Shown: positions 34,684 through 43,258 of the stretch, in pieces
How positions within the stretch are numbered: position 1 is the first letter of the stretch
Layout of the letters: each line of letters begins with the position of its first letter
Source of the DNA: JAXGXJ01 sp040772905
GTDB taxonomy: Bacteria; Actinomycetota; Thermoleophilia; RBG-16-64-13
DNA: 64,000 nt
Direction: 5' to 3'
Assembly: GCA_040772905.1 (NCBI GenBank)
Contig: JAXGXJ010000008.1
Coordinates: forward strand, 1-64,000
The notes under the pieces: generated by a model
What the model was told of the DNA's origin: nothing
The model's input: only the letters and a program-made list of their open reading frames with translations
Databases searched by the model: none
Translations under genes and position numbers: made by a program

Positions 34684-37361
34684 CCGAGCTGTCCATGGCT
34701 GCCCGCTACTCGCCTCAGGAGGTGGAGGAGCGCCTCATGCGCCGCTGGCTCGACCGTTCCGCCTTCCATGCCGATCCTGGTGACCCCCGGCCTGCGTACG
34801 TGGTGCCCATCCCCCCGCCCAACGTCACCGGCTCTTTGCACATGGGGCACGCCCTCAACGACACAATCCAAGACATCCTCATCCGTTATCACCATCTGCG
34901 CGGCTACAACACGCTATGGATCGTGGGTACCGACCACGCCGGTATCGCCACGCAGAACAAGGTGGAGGCGCAGTTGGCCGGAGAGGGTCTGCGCAAGGAG
35001 GACATAGGACGCGAGGCCTTCGAGCAACGGGTGTGGAAGTGGCGGGAGGAGTATGGCTCCACCATCATCCATCAGCTCAAGAAGCTGGGCTGCGCGTGCG
35101 ACTACGAGTCCGAGCGCTTCACCATGGACGAGGCCTACCAGAAGGCGGTGGCCAAGGTCTTTGTGTCTCTATACGAGAAGGGTGACCTCTATCGTGACGT
35201 CTACCTGGTCAACTGGTGCGTGCGTTGCGGCTCGGCCATCTCCGACCTGGAGGTGGAGCACGAGGACCGGGCGGCCAAGCTGTACTACGTCAGCTACCCC
35301 ATCGCCGACTCGAACGAGATGCTCACGGTTGCCACCACCCGTCCGGAGACCATCCTGGGCGACACAGCCGTGGCCGTGAACCCCAAGGACCCGCGCTACG
35401 GGCGCTTCGTGGGCAGCTACGCCGTGGTGCCGTTGGTGGGGCGTGAGGTGCCCATCATCGCCGACGAGCATGTGGACATCGAGTTCGGCACCGGTGCGTT
35501 GAAGATCACCCCAGGGCATGACCCCGACGACTGGGAGATCGGACTGCGCCACGAGTTGCCCAGCGTGTCGGTCATCGGCACCGACGGCCTCATGAACGAG
35601 GAAGCCGGCGAGTTCGCGGGCTTGACTGCGGAGGCGGCGCGCGACGCCGTCGTCGCGCGCCTCCAAGAGGAGGGCCTGTTCGTCAAGGCCGATGACTACA
35701 ACCATGCGGTCGGCACCTGCTATCGCTGCGGCACCACCATCGAGCCGCTCCTCTCCCTACAGTGGTTCATGAACATGGAGCGTCTGGTCAGGCCGGCGAT
35801 CGCTGCCGTGGAGGACGGTCGGGTGCGCTTCGTCCCCGAACGCTGGGGCGAGGTGTATCTCAACTGGATGCGCAACATCCGCCCCTGGTGTGTCAGCCGC
35901 CAGTTGTGGTGGGGGCATCGAATCCCTGCCTACTTCTGTGATGAGTGCGGACACATCATGGTCGCCGAGACGGCTCCGGCCTCGTGCGAGAAGTGCGGCG
36001 GAGCCCTCCGGCACGAGGAAGATGTGCTCGATACCTGGTTCAGTTCGCAACTCTGGCCGTTCGCCACCCTGGGCTGGCCCGAGGAGACCGAGCGTCTGAA
36101 GGCCTTCTACCCCACCGACGTGCTCTCCACGGCCCGCGATATCATCTATCTGTGGGTGGCGCGAATGATCATGATGGGCCTGGAGTTCATGGGCGATGTG
36201 CCCTTCCGCCACGTCATCATCCATCCCACCGTGCTGGCGGCCGATGGACGGCGCATGAGCAAGAGCTTGGGGACGGGTGTGGATCCCTTGGAACTCATCG
36301 CCGACTACGGCGCCGACGCCACCCGCTTCGGCTTGGCCTATATGAGTTCGGTGCAGGACGTACGCTTCAGTGCCGAGCGCATCGAGATGGGCCGCAACTT
36401 CGCCAACAAGATCTGGAACGCCTCCCGCCTCATCCTGCAGGGTGCGCATCCCCAGGCGAAACCCACCGCCGACCTTGCCACACCGGCGGACCGCTGGATC
36501 TTCAGCCGCTTGGCCGCGGTCACCCAGGAAGTCGCACGTCTGTACGAGACGTACGAGTTCGACGACGTGGCCCGGCTCCTCTATCGCTTCGTGTGGAACG
36601 AGGTGTGCGACTGGTACCTGGAGATCGCCAAGACCCACCTGTACAGCGACGACGAGGCCGAGCGCCTGCAGGTGAGCGGCAACCTCCTCGTCCTGCTCGA
36701 GCAGGTGATGGTGATGCTGCATCCGCTCATGCCTTTTCTCACGGAGGAGATCTACGGCTACCTGCCACAGGTCGCGACCGGCGGCCGGCCGGCGAGCGTG
36801 TTCGACGCGGTGTATCCCCAGGCCGAGGCCGAGTGGGCCGATCCCGCGGCCGAAGCCGCCATGGAGACCTTCATCGCGGTCTGCGCTGGCCTTAGGTCGG
36901 CCCGTGAGGAGCTTGGCCTGGCCCGCGACGTGGTGGGCAAAGTCACCCTGGTGGAACTCGAGCCGGGCGCGGCCTCCGGGCTCATCGGTCTCGCGCCGGC
37001 GTTGCGTCACCTGGCCGGATGCGATGTGGAGGGAGTGGTGCAGCCGTCCGCGGAACCTGCTGGCCGGTTCGCCTCGGTCCCGGGACCGGGAGTCCGCGCG
37101 CTTCTCGACCTGACCGGCCTGGTGGATCTCGATCGAGAGAAGGAGCGTCTGGTCGCCAAGGCCAAGAAAGCTTCGGTGGACGTCGCCAAAGCCGGGGGTA
37201 AGCTGGCGAACGCGGGCTTCCTGGCCAAGGCGCCTGAGGCGGTGGTGGCCGAGGAGCGCGAACGTCTGGCCGCGGCCGAGGCGGTGCTGGACGAGGTAAG
37301 GCGGCAGTACCGTGAGCGCATAGGCGAGGAGATGCCTGCCTTCGAGAAGGGTGGACGTTGA
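34680..37361 (+). CDS. valS: valyl-tRNA synthetase
   Basis: The start is GTG 34680, behind GGAGGG and overlapping the lon stop, giving 893 residues. It is a class Ia synthetase that charges tRNA-Val. Visible are the HIGH-type motif H54-M-G-H57 in PPPNVTGSLHMGH, the KMSKS-type loop RMSKS at 525-529, the editing domain with TTRPETILGDTAVAV, a zinc-ribbon-like insert (CDECGH and CEKCGG) and the DVLDTWFSS segment that marks ValS. The anticodon-binding domain and the short C-terminal coiled coil (DREKERLVAKAKKA) follow. The larger upstream open frame is not coding. Confidence 0.97.
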   Translation: MTELSMAARYSPQEVEERLMRRWLDRSAFHADPGDPRPAYVVPIPPPNVTGSLHMGHALNDTIQDILIRYHHLRGYNTLWIVGTDHAGIATQNKVEAQLAGEGLRKEDIGREAFEQRVWKWREEYGSTIIHQLKKLGCACDYESERFTMDEAYQKAVAKVFVSLYEKGDLYRDVYLVNWCVRCGSAISDLEVEHEDRAAKLYYVSYPIADSNEMLTVATTRPETILGDTAVAVNPKDPRYGRFVGSYAVVPLVGREVPIIADEHVDIEFGTGALKITPGHDPDDWEIGLRHELPSVSVIGTDGLMNEEAGEFAGLTAEAARDAVVARLQEEGLFVKADDYNHAVGTCYRCGTTIEPLLSLQWFMNMERLVRPAIAAVEDGRVRFVPERWGEVYLNWMRNIRPWCVSRQLWWGHRIPAYFCDECGHIMVAETAPASCEKCGGALRHEEDVLDTWFSSQLWPFATLGWPEETERLKAFYPTDVLSTARDIIYLWVARMIMMGLEFMGDVPFRHVIIHPTVLAADGRRMSKSLGTGVDPLELIADYGADATRFGLAYMSSVQDVRFSAERIEMGRNFANKIWNASRLILQGAHPQAKPTADLATPADRWIFSRLAAVTQEVARLYETYEFDDVARLLYRFVWNEVCDWYLEIAKTHLYSDDEAERLQVSGNLLVLLEQVMVMLHPLMPFLTEEIYGYLPQVATGGRPASVFDAVYPQAEAEWADPAAEAAMETFIAVCAGLRSAREELGLARDVVGKVTLVELEPGAASGLIGLAPALRHLAGCDVEGVVQPSAEPAGRFASVPGPGVRALLDLTGLVDLDREKERLVAKAKKASVDVAKAGGKLANAGFLAKAPEAVVAEERERLAAAEAVLDEVRRQYRERIGEEMPAFEKGGR

Positions 37362-38728
37362 CCATGGATGCTTCTGAGCCCGTCGAGCGACTCGACGCGA
37401 CGGATGGTGGGGCGGACCAGTCTGCGCCTGAGGCTGCCGGTGACCCCGCGCGGGAAGAGACGTGGGGGTACATCGACGGGCTCGAGCGCCTGGGGTGGAG
37501 GCTTGGCTTGGAGCGGGTGACGGCTCTCGCCCATGCCTTGGGCGACCCCCAGACGGCCTATCGCACCATCCACGTGGTCGGCACCAATGGGAAGAGCTCC
37601 ACCACTCGTTTCATCGCAGTTCTTCTGCAGCAGCAGGGGCTGCGGGTGGGCGCCTATGTCTCGCCCCATCTGGTCAGTCTGGCCGAAAGGCAGATGGTCG
37701 ACTCCGTCCCTACCAGTGAGGCCGAGTTCTGCGAGCTGGTGCGGCGGGTGAGGGCGGCCGCCGACCAGGTGGAGCGTTCGCTGCCCGAGGGGGAGAAGCT
37801 CACTCAGTTCGAGGTACTCACGGCGGCGGCGCTGCTTCACTTCAAGGAAGCTGGTTGCGACGTGGCTGTCATCGAGGCGGGGCTGGGTGGCCGGCTGGAT
37901 GCCACCTCGGTCATCCGCTCCGACGTCCAAGTGCTCACCAGCATCGGACTCGAGCATACGGAGCTTCTGGGCGACACCCAGTCGGCCATCTTGAAGGAGA
38001 AGGCCGCGGTCATCCCTCAGGGCGGCCGCCTGGTGGCCGGCGCCCTTGACGCCGACGTGAAGGCTGAACTCAAGGATATTTGTGCCTCTCGCGAGGCGGA
38101 ATGCTACTTCCTGGGCGACCAGGTGGTGGTGCTTGCCGACCCGCGTGCGGAGACGTTCGACATATTCGGTCTGTACGGCTGCTACACCGACGTGTCGCTG
38201 GACGCGCTGGGCGCATACCAGCGAGGCAACGCAGCGGTGGCCGTCGCAGCCGTGGAGCTGTTCATTGGTGGAGAGCTGGACGCAGCGGGCGTACGGACCG
38301 CTTTGGCCCACACCACCAACCCAGGCAGACTTGAAGTCATAAGCGAGCAACCGCTCTGTATCTTCGACGGCTCCCACAATCCGCAAGGCATGCAGGAGAC
38401 CATGCACGCGTTGGACCAGCTGCTCGAGCGGCGCCGGCTCATCGCGGTGGTGTCGGTGCTGCGTGACAAGGAAGCCCGCGAGATGATGCAGCACCTGGCG
38501 CCGCGCTGCGATATCGTCTTCGTCACCGAGACCTCGAGCCCCCGGGTCATGCCGGCTGACGACATCGCGGCCATGCTTGCCGAGATAGAGAAGGGACCGG
38601 AAGTCTTCGTCGACCCCGACCCTCGCTCGGCTCTCATGAGCGCCTATCGTCTCGCCACCTCCAACCAGGTGGTGCTGGTCACGGGATCGCTGACGCTCAT
38701 CGCCGATCTCAAGCGGAGCTTGAGTTAG
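37358..38728 (+). CDS. folC: bifunctional folylpolyglutamate synthase / dihydrofolate synthase
   Basis: The start is either TTG 37358, overlapping the valS stop (TTGA), or ATG 37364 two codons later; the protein has about 456 residues. It is a Mur-ligase-like enzyme adding glutamate to dihydropteroate and folates. The P-loop VVGTNGKSSTT lies near residue 70, followed by SPHLVSLAERQMVD, EAGLGGRLDATSV, TSIGLEHTELLGDT and IFDGSHNPQGM, all FolC hallmarks. The first 30 residues are an acidic extension without family match. The next gene begins directly at its stop codon. Confidence 0.95.
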   Translation: MTMDASEPVERLDATDGGADQSAPEAAGDPAREETWGYIDGLERLGWRLGLERVTALAHALGDPQTAYRTIHVVGTNGKSSTTRFIAVLLQQQGLRVGAYVSPHLVSLAERQMVDSVPTSEAEFCELVRRVRAAADQVERSLPEGEKLTQFEVLTAAALLHFKEAGCDVAVIEAGLGGRLDATSVIRSDVQVLTSIGLEHTELLGDTQSAILKEKAAVIPQGGRLVAGALDADVKAELKDICASREAECYFLGDQVVVLADPRAETFDIFGLYGCYTDVSLDALGAYQRGNAAVAVAAVELFIGGELDAAGVRTALAHTTNPGRLEVISEQPLCIFDGSHNPQGMQETMHALDQLLERRRLIAVVSVLRDKEAREMMQHLAPRCDIVFVTETSSPRVMPADDIAAMLAEIEKGPEVFVDPDPRSALMSAYRLATSNQVVLVTGSLTLIADLKRSLS

Positions 38729-38851
38729 ATGGCGACGGGCGCACGTCGTCGAAGCACGGGCTCGACCGTGGTCATCACCGTCCTCGTGTTGCTCATCATC
38801 GTCGTGATATTCTTTACCGCCGGCTACGTCCTGGCACAGATGTTGCTCTAG
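38729..38851 (+). CDS. 40-residue single-pass membrane protein
   Basis: An ATG follows the folC stop without a gap, and the reading frame ends in TAG at 38851. The product begins MATGARRRSTGS, a basic start, followed by a transmembrane helix (VVITVLVLLIIVVIFFTAG) and a short end (YVLAQMLL). GGAG lies about eleven bases upstream, and the next gene's ribosome-binding site sits just behind its stop. The position matches that of small membrane proteins (DUF4233 and others) between folC and ndk in many actinobacteria, but the sequence is too short to assign. I infer it is real from its tight fit between two genes and its ordered hydrophobic pattern. Confidence 0.6.
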   Translation: MATGARRRSTGSTVVITVLVLLIIVVIFFTAGYVLAQMLL

Positions 38852-38860
38852 GAGGACAGC

Positions 38861-39379
38861 GTGGAGAACGTCTTCGAGACTATCAACGAGATCATCAGCT
38901 CCCCGTTGTGGATCCTGGCAGTCTACGTCTTCGCCTTCTGCCTGGTGGTCCTGTGGCTGGCGCTCGTCTTTTGGACCATCAAAGACGCGCGCAAGCGCAT
39001 CGACGACCCCATCATCGTCGGCGTGGCCGTGCTCACGTCTCTCATCCTTCCCTATATGGGCACCGTCATCTACGCCATATTGCGGCCGGCGGAGTACTTG
39101 GCCGAGGTGCAGGAACGCGAACTCGAGATGAGGGCCATGGAGCAGGAACTACTGGTCCTCCGCTCGTGCCCGTCATGCGGCGAGCTCATCCGGCCCGACT
39201 TCGTGGCCTGTCCCAATTGCCGCCGGCAGTTGCGGGCGTCGTGCCCCAATTGCGAGAAGGTGTTGGAGCCCAGCTGGAAGCTCTGTCCTTACTGCGGGCA
39301 GGAGCTGCGCGCGCAGAGGGTCCCCCCGCCGGTCGAGCAGGTCACCGAGGAGTTCGCGGAGAGCCGGCTCTCACCCTGA
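38861..39379 (+). CDS. membrane protein with C-terminal zinc ribbons
   Basis: GTG 38861 follows a GGAGGA. The 172-residue protein has two transmembrane helices (PLWILAVYVFAFCLVVLWLALVF and IIVGVAVLTSLILPYMGTV), a charged helix, and then a double zinc ribbon: CPSCG with CPNCR, and CPNCE with CPYCG. Such paired CxxC knuckles (DZANK-like) usually mediate protein binding. The ribbons most likely face the cytoplasm. It lies in the folC-ndk interval with the 40-residue membrane protein; the two may work together, but nothing proves it. Confidence 0.75.
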   Translation: MENVFETINEIISSPLWILAVYVFAFCLVVLWLALVFWTIKDARKRIDDPIIVGVAVLTSLILPYMGTVIYAILRPAEYLAEVQERELEMRAMEQELLVLRSCPSCGELIRPDFVACPNCRRQLRASCPNCEKVLEPSWKLCPYCGQELRAQRVPPPVEQVTEEFAESRLSP

Positions 39380-39462
39380 GGCCAGTCACGCCCGCCAGGG
39401 CGTACCGACCGTGTATCCCGACGGCCCCAGGCCGGTCCGCATCCTAGAAAGAGGAGAACACA

Positions 39463-39879
39463 GTGGAACGTACTCTCGTGCTGGTCAAGCCCAATGGTGT
39501 CGAGCGAGGCCTCATCGGTGAGGTCATCGGTCGCCTGGAGCGGCGGGGCCTGAGCATCAAGGCCGCGCGCATGCTGATGGTAAGTGAGCAACTGGCCTCG
39601 CAACATTACGCCGAGCACGTGGGCAAGGACTTCTACCCCGGCCTGGTGGACTTCATCACATCGGGGCCGGTGTGCGCTCTTGTGGTGGCCGGTCCTTCGG
39701 CCATCAGCGTGGTACGCGGGATGATGGGGGCCACCAACCCTCTGAACGCCGTTCCGGGCACGGTGAGGGGCGACTTCGGCCTTGATACGGGCAAGAATCT
39801 TGTCCACAGCTCGGACGGGCCTGAGAGCGCCGAGCGCGAGATAGGACTCTTCTTCGCCCCCAGCGACATCATCGCCTGA
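39463..39879 (+). CDS. ndk: nucleoside diphosphate kinase
   Basis: The 138-residue enzyme transfers the terminal phosphate between NTPs and NDPs. Landmarks are the start RTLVLVKPNGVERGLIGEV, GPVCALVVAGPSAISVVRGMMG-type core (seen as MMGATNPLNAVPGTVRGDFG) and the phospho-histidine H115 in NLVHSSDGPESAEREI. GAGGAG precedes GTG 39463. The gene lies in the conserved folC-ndk neighbourhood. Confidence 0.97.
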   Translation: MERTLVLVKPNGVERGLIGEVIGRLERRGLSIKAARMLMVSEQLASQHYAEHVGKDFYPGLVDFITSGPVCALVVAGPSAISVVRGMMGATNPLNAVPGTVRGDFGLDTGKNLVHSSDGPESAEREIGLFFAPSDIIA

Positions 39880-39887
39880 TAGGGACC

Positions 39888-40535
39888 GTGGACCCTCGTC
39901 CGCCCTATCCCGCTGATTTCGAGCTCATACTCGCCTCGCAGTCGCCGCGACGGCATTCGCTGCTGCGCGACATGGGCGTGCCCTTCCGCGTAGTCGTGTC
40001 GAACGCCGAGGAGGCGTTGGAGGGAGCGGAGGCTCAGGTCTTGGCGGAGCGGAACGCCCTGGCCAAGGTCCGCGCCGCCGTGCTCCCGGAGGATGTCTCT
40101 CAGGGGGCGTTCATCCTGGGTACCGACACAGTGGTCACGCTCGACGGACGCACGTTGGGCAAGGCGGCCTCGGCGGGGGAGGCTGCGGATATGCTGCGTC
40201 TCCTCTCTGGGCGTGATCATGAGGTGGTATCGGGAGTGGCCCTTATACGCGGCATCGAAGGGCTGGATGCGCATGCCGGCGGCGACAGCCTACAGGTGGC
40301 CAATGCCGTCACCCAGGTGACGTTCGGTCCACTCGACGACCAGGACATCGCAGCCTATGTGGCCTCAGGTGAATGGCGGGGCAAGGCCGGCGCCTACGCT
40401 GTGCAAGGGCTCGCCGCGATGTTCGTGACCGGTATCCGCGGCGAGTACAGCAACGTCGTGGGACTGCCCCTGTGCCTGCTGGCACGGCTCTTCCGACGTC
40501 TGGGTTTCGACCTTCTGCGGAGAAGTTGGGCGTGA
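39888..40535 (+). CDS. maf: Maf family nucleotide pyrophosphatase
   Basis: The 215-residue protein has the Maf signature ASQSPRRHSLL near its start, the catalytic GTDTVV segment, and GKAGAYAVQGLAAMFV with GEYSNVVGLPL at the end. Maf proteins hydrolyse non-canonical or methylated nucleoside triphosphates such as dTTP/UTP or m7GTP, and over-expression blocks septation. It lies directly before mreB, a common arrangement in rod-shaped bacteria. The start is GTG 39888, eight bases after ndk; no strong ribosome-binding site is visible. Confidence 0.93.
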   Translation: MDPRPPYPADFELILASQSPRRHSLLRDMGVPFRVVVSNAEEALEGAEAQVLAERNALAKVRAAVLPEDVSQGAFILGTDTVVTLDGRTLGKAASAGEAADMLRLLSGRDHEVVSGVALIRGIEGLDAHAGGDSLQVANAVTQVTFGPLDDQDIAAYVASGEWRGKAGAYAVQGLAAMFVTGIRGEYSNVVGLPLCLLARLFRRLGFDLLRRSWA

Positions 40536-40572
40536 GCGGCCTTTTCGTCACGCCCGGCATCGCTGCAATAGG

Positions 40573-40578
40573 TATAAT
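40573..40578 (+). promoter_or_regulatory. -10 box of the mre operon
   Basis: A perfect TATAAT lies 60 bases before the proposed mreB start; the -35 is poor. The predicted mRNA begins near 40585 and contains the GGAGG and ATA discussed for mreB. Confidence 0.45.
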
Positions 40579-40638
40579 ACCGGGCGCGCCCTGGGGCAGC
40601 CCCTGGGGACCGCGGGAAGATAGAGCGGAGGCAAGACC

Positions 40639-41682
40639 ATAGCTTTCACCGAATTCATCACCGGTTTCGCCGGACGCGACATGGCGGTCGACCTCGGTAC
40701 GGCCACGACTCTGGTCTACGTGAGAGGTCGAGGGATCGTGCTGTCGGAGCCGTCGGTGGTGGCCATCGATTCCCGCAGCGGCGACGTGCTCGCTGTCGGC
40801 GCCGACGCCAAACGCATGTTGGGCCGGACGCCCGGCACCATCACCGCCATCCGTCCGCTCAAAGACGGCGTGATCGCTGACTTCGACGTCACCGAGCAGA
40901 TGCTCCGTCATTTCATCCAGCGCGTGCACCAGAACCGTTGGGCACATCCGCGTGTGGTCGTCTGCGTACCTTCAGGGGTCACGGGTGTGGAGCGACGTGC
41001 CGTGGAGGAAGCCACCATCAGTGCGGGCGCGCGCTCCGCGTACCTCATCGAAGAGCCCATGGCCGCCGCCATCGGCGCCGGTCTACCTGTGGCTGAAGCG
41101 ACGGGCAGCATGATCGTGGACATCGGCGGCGGCACCAGCGAGGTGGCGGTCATCTCCCTCGCCGGCATCGTGGTGGCGCAATCGGTGCGTGTCGGCGGTG
41201 ACGAGCTCGACGAGGCCATCATCGCTCACATCAAGAAGGAATATAAGCTCATGATCGGCACGCAGACCGCCGAGGAGCTCAAACTGGAGATCGGCTCCGC
41301 CTATCCCCTCGAGACCGAAGAACAGGCCGAGATCCGCGGCCGCGACTTGGTGACCGGTCTGCCCAAGACCCTGGTCATCTCCTCGGAGGAGATCAGGGAC
41401 GCCATCGCGGAGCCGGTGGCGCAGATCATCGACGCTATCAAGTCGACCCTCGACAAGACTCCGCCGGAGCTGGCATCGGACATCATGGACAGAGGCATCA
41501 TGATGGCCGGCGGCGGCTCCTTGCTGCGGGGTATGTGCGAGCGCGTGCGTGAAGAGACTCAGATGCCGGTGAACCTGGCCGAGTCGCCCCTCACCTGTGT
41601 GGCGGTGGGCTCGGGCCGCTCCCTGGAGGAGTTCGACACCCTGCATCGCGCGTCGCAGAAGGCGAGACGACGCCGCTACTAG
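40639..41682 (+). CDS. mreB: rod shape-determining protein MreB, probable ATA start
   Basis: MreB is the bacterial actin homologue that directs lateral wall synthesis. Motifs include DLGTATTLVYVRGRGIV, PSGVTGVERRAV, EEPMAAAIGAGLP, MIVDIGGGTSEVAVI and MMAGGGSLLRGM. The first ATG in frame is 40681, but it has no ribosome-binding site and would drop the GRD that precedes MAVDLGTA in actinobacterial MreB proteins. Fourteen codons earlier an ATA (40639) lies seven bases after a perfect GGAGG and restores an N-terminus AFTEFITGFAGRD, so I propose ATA as start (347 residues). The usual Asn of DLGTANT is Thr here. It is followed by mreC after 15 bases. Confidence 0.93.
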   Translation: MAFTEFITGFAGRDMAVDLGTATTLVYVRGRGIVLSEPSVVAIDSRSGDVLAVGADAKRMLGRTPGTITAIRPLKDGVIADFDVTEQMLRHFIQRVHQNRWAHPRVVVCVPSGVTGVERRAVEEATISAGARSAYLIEEPMAAAIGAGLPVAEATGSMIVDIGGGTSEVAVISLAGIVVAQSVRVGGDELDEAIIAHIKKEYKLMIGTQTAEELKLEIGSAYPLETEEQAEIRGRDLVTGLPKTLVISSEEIRDAIAEPVAQIIDAIKSTLDKTPPELASDIMDRGIMMAGGGSLLRGMCERVREETQMPVNLAESPLTCVAVGSGRSLEEFDTLHRASQKARRRRY

Positions 41683-41697
41683 CTAGCGGAGGTCCAT

Positions 41698-42717
41698 ATG
41701 CCGCGTAACAAGGCAGCTTGGCGACGGACGGTGTTCGTCGTCTTGATCATCGCATCATTGGCGTTGCTCACCGTGTCGTTCCGTGAGACGGATTCCGGGC
41801 CCGTCCATGCCATCCAACAGGCCGGGGCCGGCGTCTTGACTCCTCTGCAATCCTGGGGGGCCAAGGCGGCGAAACCCTTCCAAGACGGGTACCAGTGGAT
41901 CCGCACCCTGTGGTCGGCGCACGAGGAAGCGGAGCGGTTGGCCGCACAGTTGCAGGAGCTGCAGGGGGAGGCGGTCAAGCTCAGGGAACAGGCGGAGGAG
42001 AACCGGCGTCTGAAAGGCTTGTTGGATCTCAAAGACAAGGCCACCTTCCCTGAGGGTACCGAGTTCACGGTGGCCCGGGTCATCGGCAAGTCCCCCACCA
42101 TCTGGGAAGCCTGGATCCAAGTGGACAAAGGGTTCGACGACGGGGTCGCCGTGGGGCAGCCGGTGGTGGGGGCCACGCCTATGGCCTCGGACTCTCTCTC
42201 GGGCAAGGGGCTGGTGGGCAAGGTGGTGAGCGTCACCGCCCGCAGCGCCCAAGTGCAGCTCATCATCGATTCCGGCTCGAGCGTGGCCGCTAAGGTCCAG
42301 AGTTCCAGAGCCGAGGGCATCGTGGAGGGTTCCATCTCCGGAAAGCTGACCATGGACTACGTCGATCGTGACATGCCGGTGGAGCCACAACTGGTGGTGG
42401 TCACGTCGGGTTTCGGCGGCATCTATCCGGAAGCCATCCCCGTGGGCATCGTGGCCAGTGTGGGCGAGGAAGACGTGAACATCTACAAGGAGATCGAGGT
42501 CCAACCCTTCGTTGATTTCAGGGTGTTGGAGGAGGTCATGATCCTGGCCGTGCCTTCGCAGGCCATCCCGACCTTCCCTCTCCCCGGCAGTGGGAGCGCC
42601 ACTTCGTCTACCACCACCACCTCCTTGGCTGACTCCGGCGACCCGGCCGATTGGACCCCCACGTCTCTGTGGGGCCCCGTCGTGAGGTCCACTACCACGA
42701 CCACCTCGAGGCGCTGA
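41698..42717 (+). CDS. mreC: rod shape-determining protein MreC
   Basis: The 339-residue protein has a short cytoplasmic N-terminus, one transmembrane helix (TVFVVLIIASLALLTVSF), a coiled coil (EEAERLAAQLQELQGEAVKLREQ) and the beta-rich periplasmic MreC core (ARVIGKSPTIWEAWIQVDKG, GLVGKVVSVTARSAQVQLIID, VVTSGFGGIYPEAIPVG). It links MreB filaments to PBP2 and RodA. The C-terminal 50 residues are a Ser/Thr/Pro-rich tail typical of actinobacterial versions. ATG 41698 follows a GGAGG. Confidence 0.95.
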   Translation: MPRNKAAWRRTVFVVLIIASLALLTVSFRETDSGPVHAIQQAGAGVLTPLQSWGAKAAKPFQDGYQWIRTLWSAHEEAERLAAQLQELQGEAVKLREQAEENRRLKGLLDLKDKATFPEGTEFTVARVIGKSPTIWEAWIQVDKGFDDGVAVGQPVVGATPMASDSLSGKGLVGKVVSVTARSAQVQLIIDSGSSVAAKVQSSRAEGIVEGSISGKLTMDYVDRDMPVEPQLVVVTSGFGGIYPEAIPVGIVASVGEEDVNIYKEIEVQPFVDFRVLEEVMILAVPSQAIPTFPLPGSGSATSSTTTTSLADSGDPADWTPTSLWGPVVRSTTTTTSRR

Positions 42718-42718
42718 C

Positions 42719-43258
42719 GTGGGACGCAAGGAGCTCATAGCGGCCGGCAAGCTGGTGCTTTTCTTGTTCATAGCGGTGGTGCTGCAGGTGCTCCTGGCGT
42801 CACGCATCAGCATCATGGGAGTGACGGCCGACCTGTTCCTCATCCTGACCGTGGTCATCGGTATAAGCCGTGGGTCGATGCTGGGAGCGGTCTTCGGCTT
42901 CTTCGCCGGCGTTCTGGCCGATATCGCGTTCTACCAGCCGCTCGGCGTCCACGCGTTCATCTACGTGCTCACCGGGTACTTCGTGGGCATGTTCGTAGCC
43001 CGCTTCGGTGTGACCACGGCCTGGGCGGTGTTGCTCCTGGGCGGAGCGGCGTCGTTCGCGTCGCAGTTCCTCTTCGGCCTGTTCCAGTACACCATGGGTC
43101 CTCGAGCCGACTTCTTGAACGTGGTCGCCACCCAGATGATCCCCGAGATGGTGCTCGACGCGCTGGTCACCGTCCCCGTGTTCATCCTGCTGGTGCGGCT
43201 GCGCATCCTTCCCGCTCCCGCGCTCCAGCCCGGCGTGGAGAGGAAGGCGGCGGAGTGA
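42719..43258 (+). CDS. mreD: rod shape-determining protein MreD
   Basis: The 179-residue integral membrane protein has about five hydrophobic helices (LVLFLFIAVVLQVLLASR, DLFLILTVVIGISRG, VFGFFAGVLADIAF, FIYVLTGYFVGMFVARFG, VVATQMIPEMVLDALVTVPVF) and the family feature GVLADIAFYQPLGVHAF. It is a partner in the elongation complex. The start GTG 42719 lies one base after the mreC stop, and the stop overlaps the mrdA start (GTGA). Confidence 0.93.
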   Translation: MGRKELIAAGKLVLFLFIAVVLQVLLASRISIMGVTADLFLILTVVIGISRGSMLGAVFGFFAGVLADIAFYQPLGVHAFIYVLTGYFVGMFVARFGVTTAWAVLLLGGAASFASQFLFGLFQYTMGPRADFLNVVATQMIPEMVLDALVTVPVFILLVRLRILPAPALQPGVERKAAE

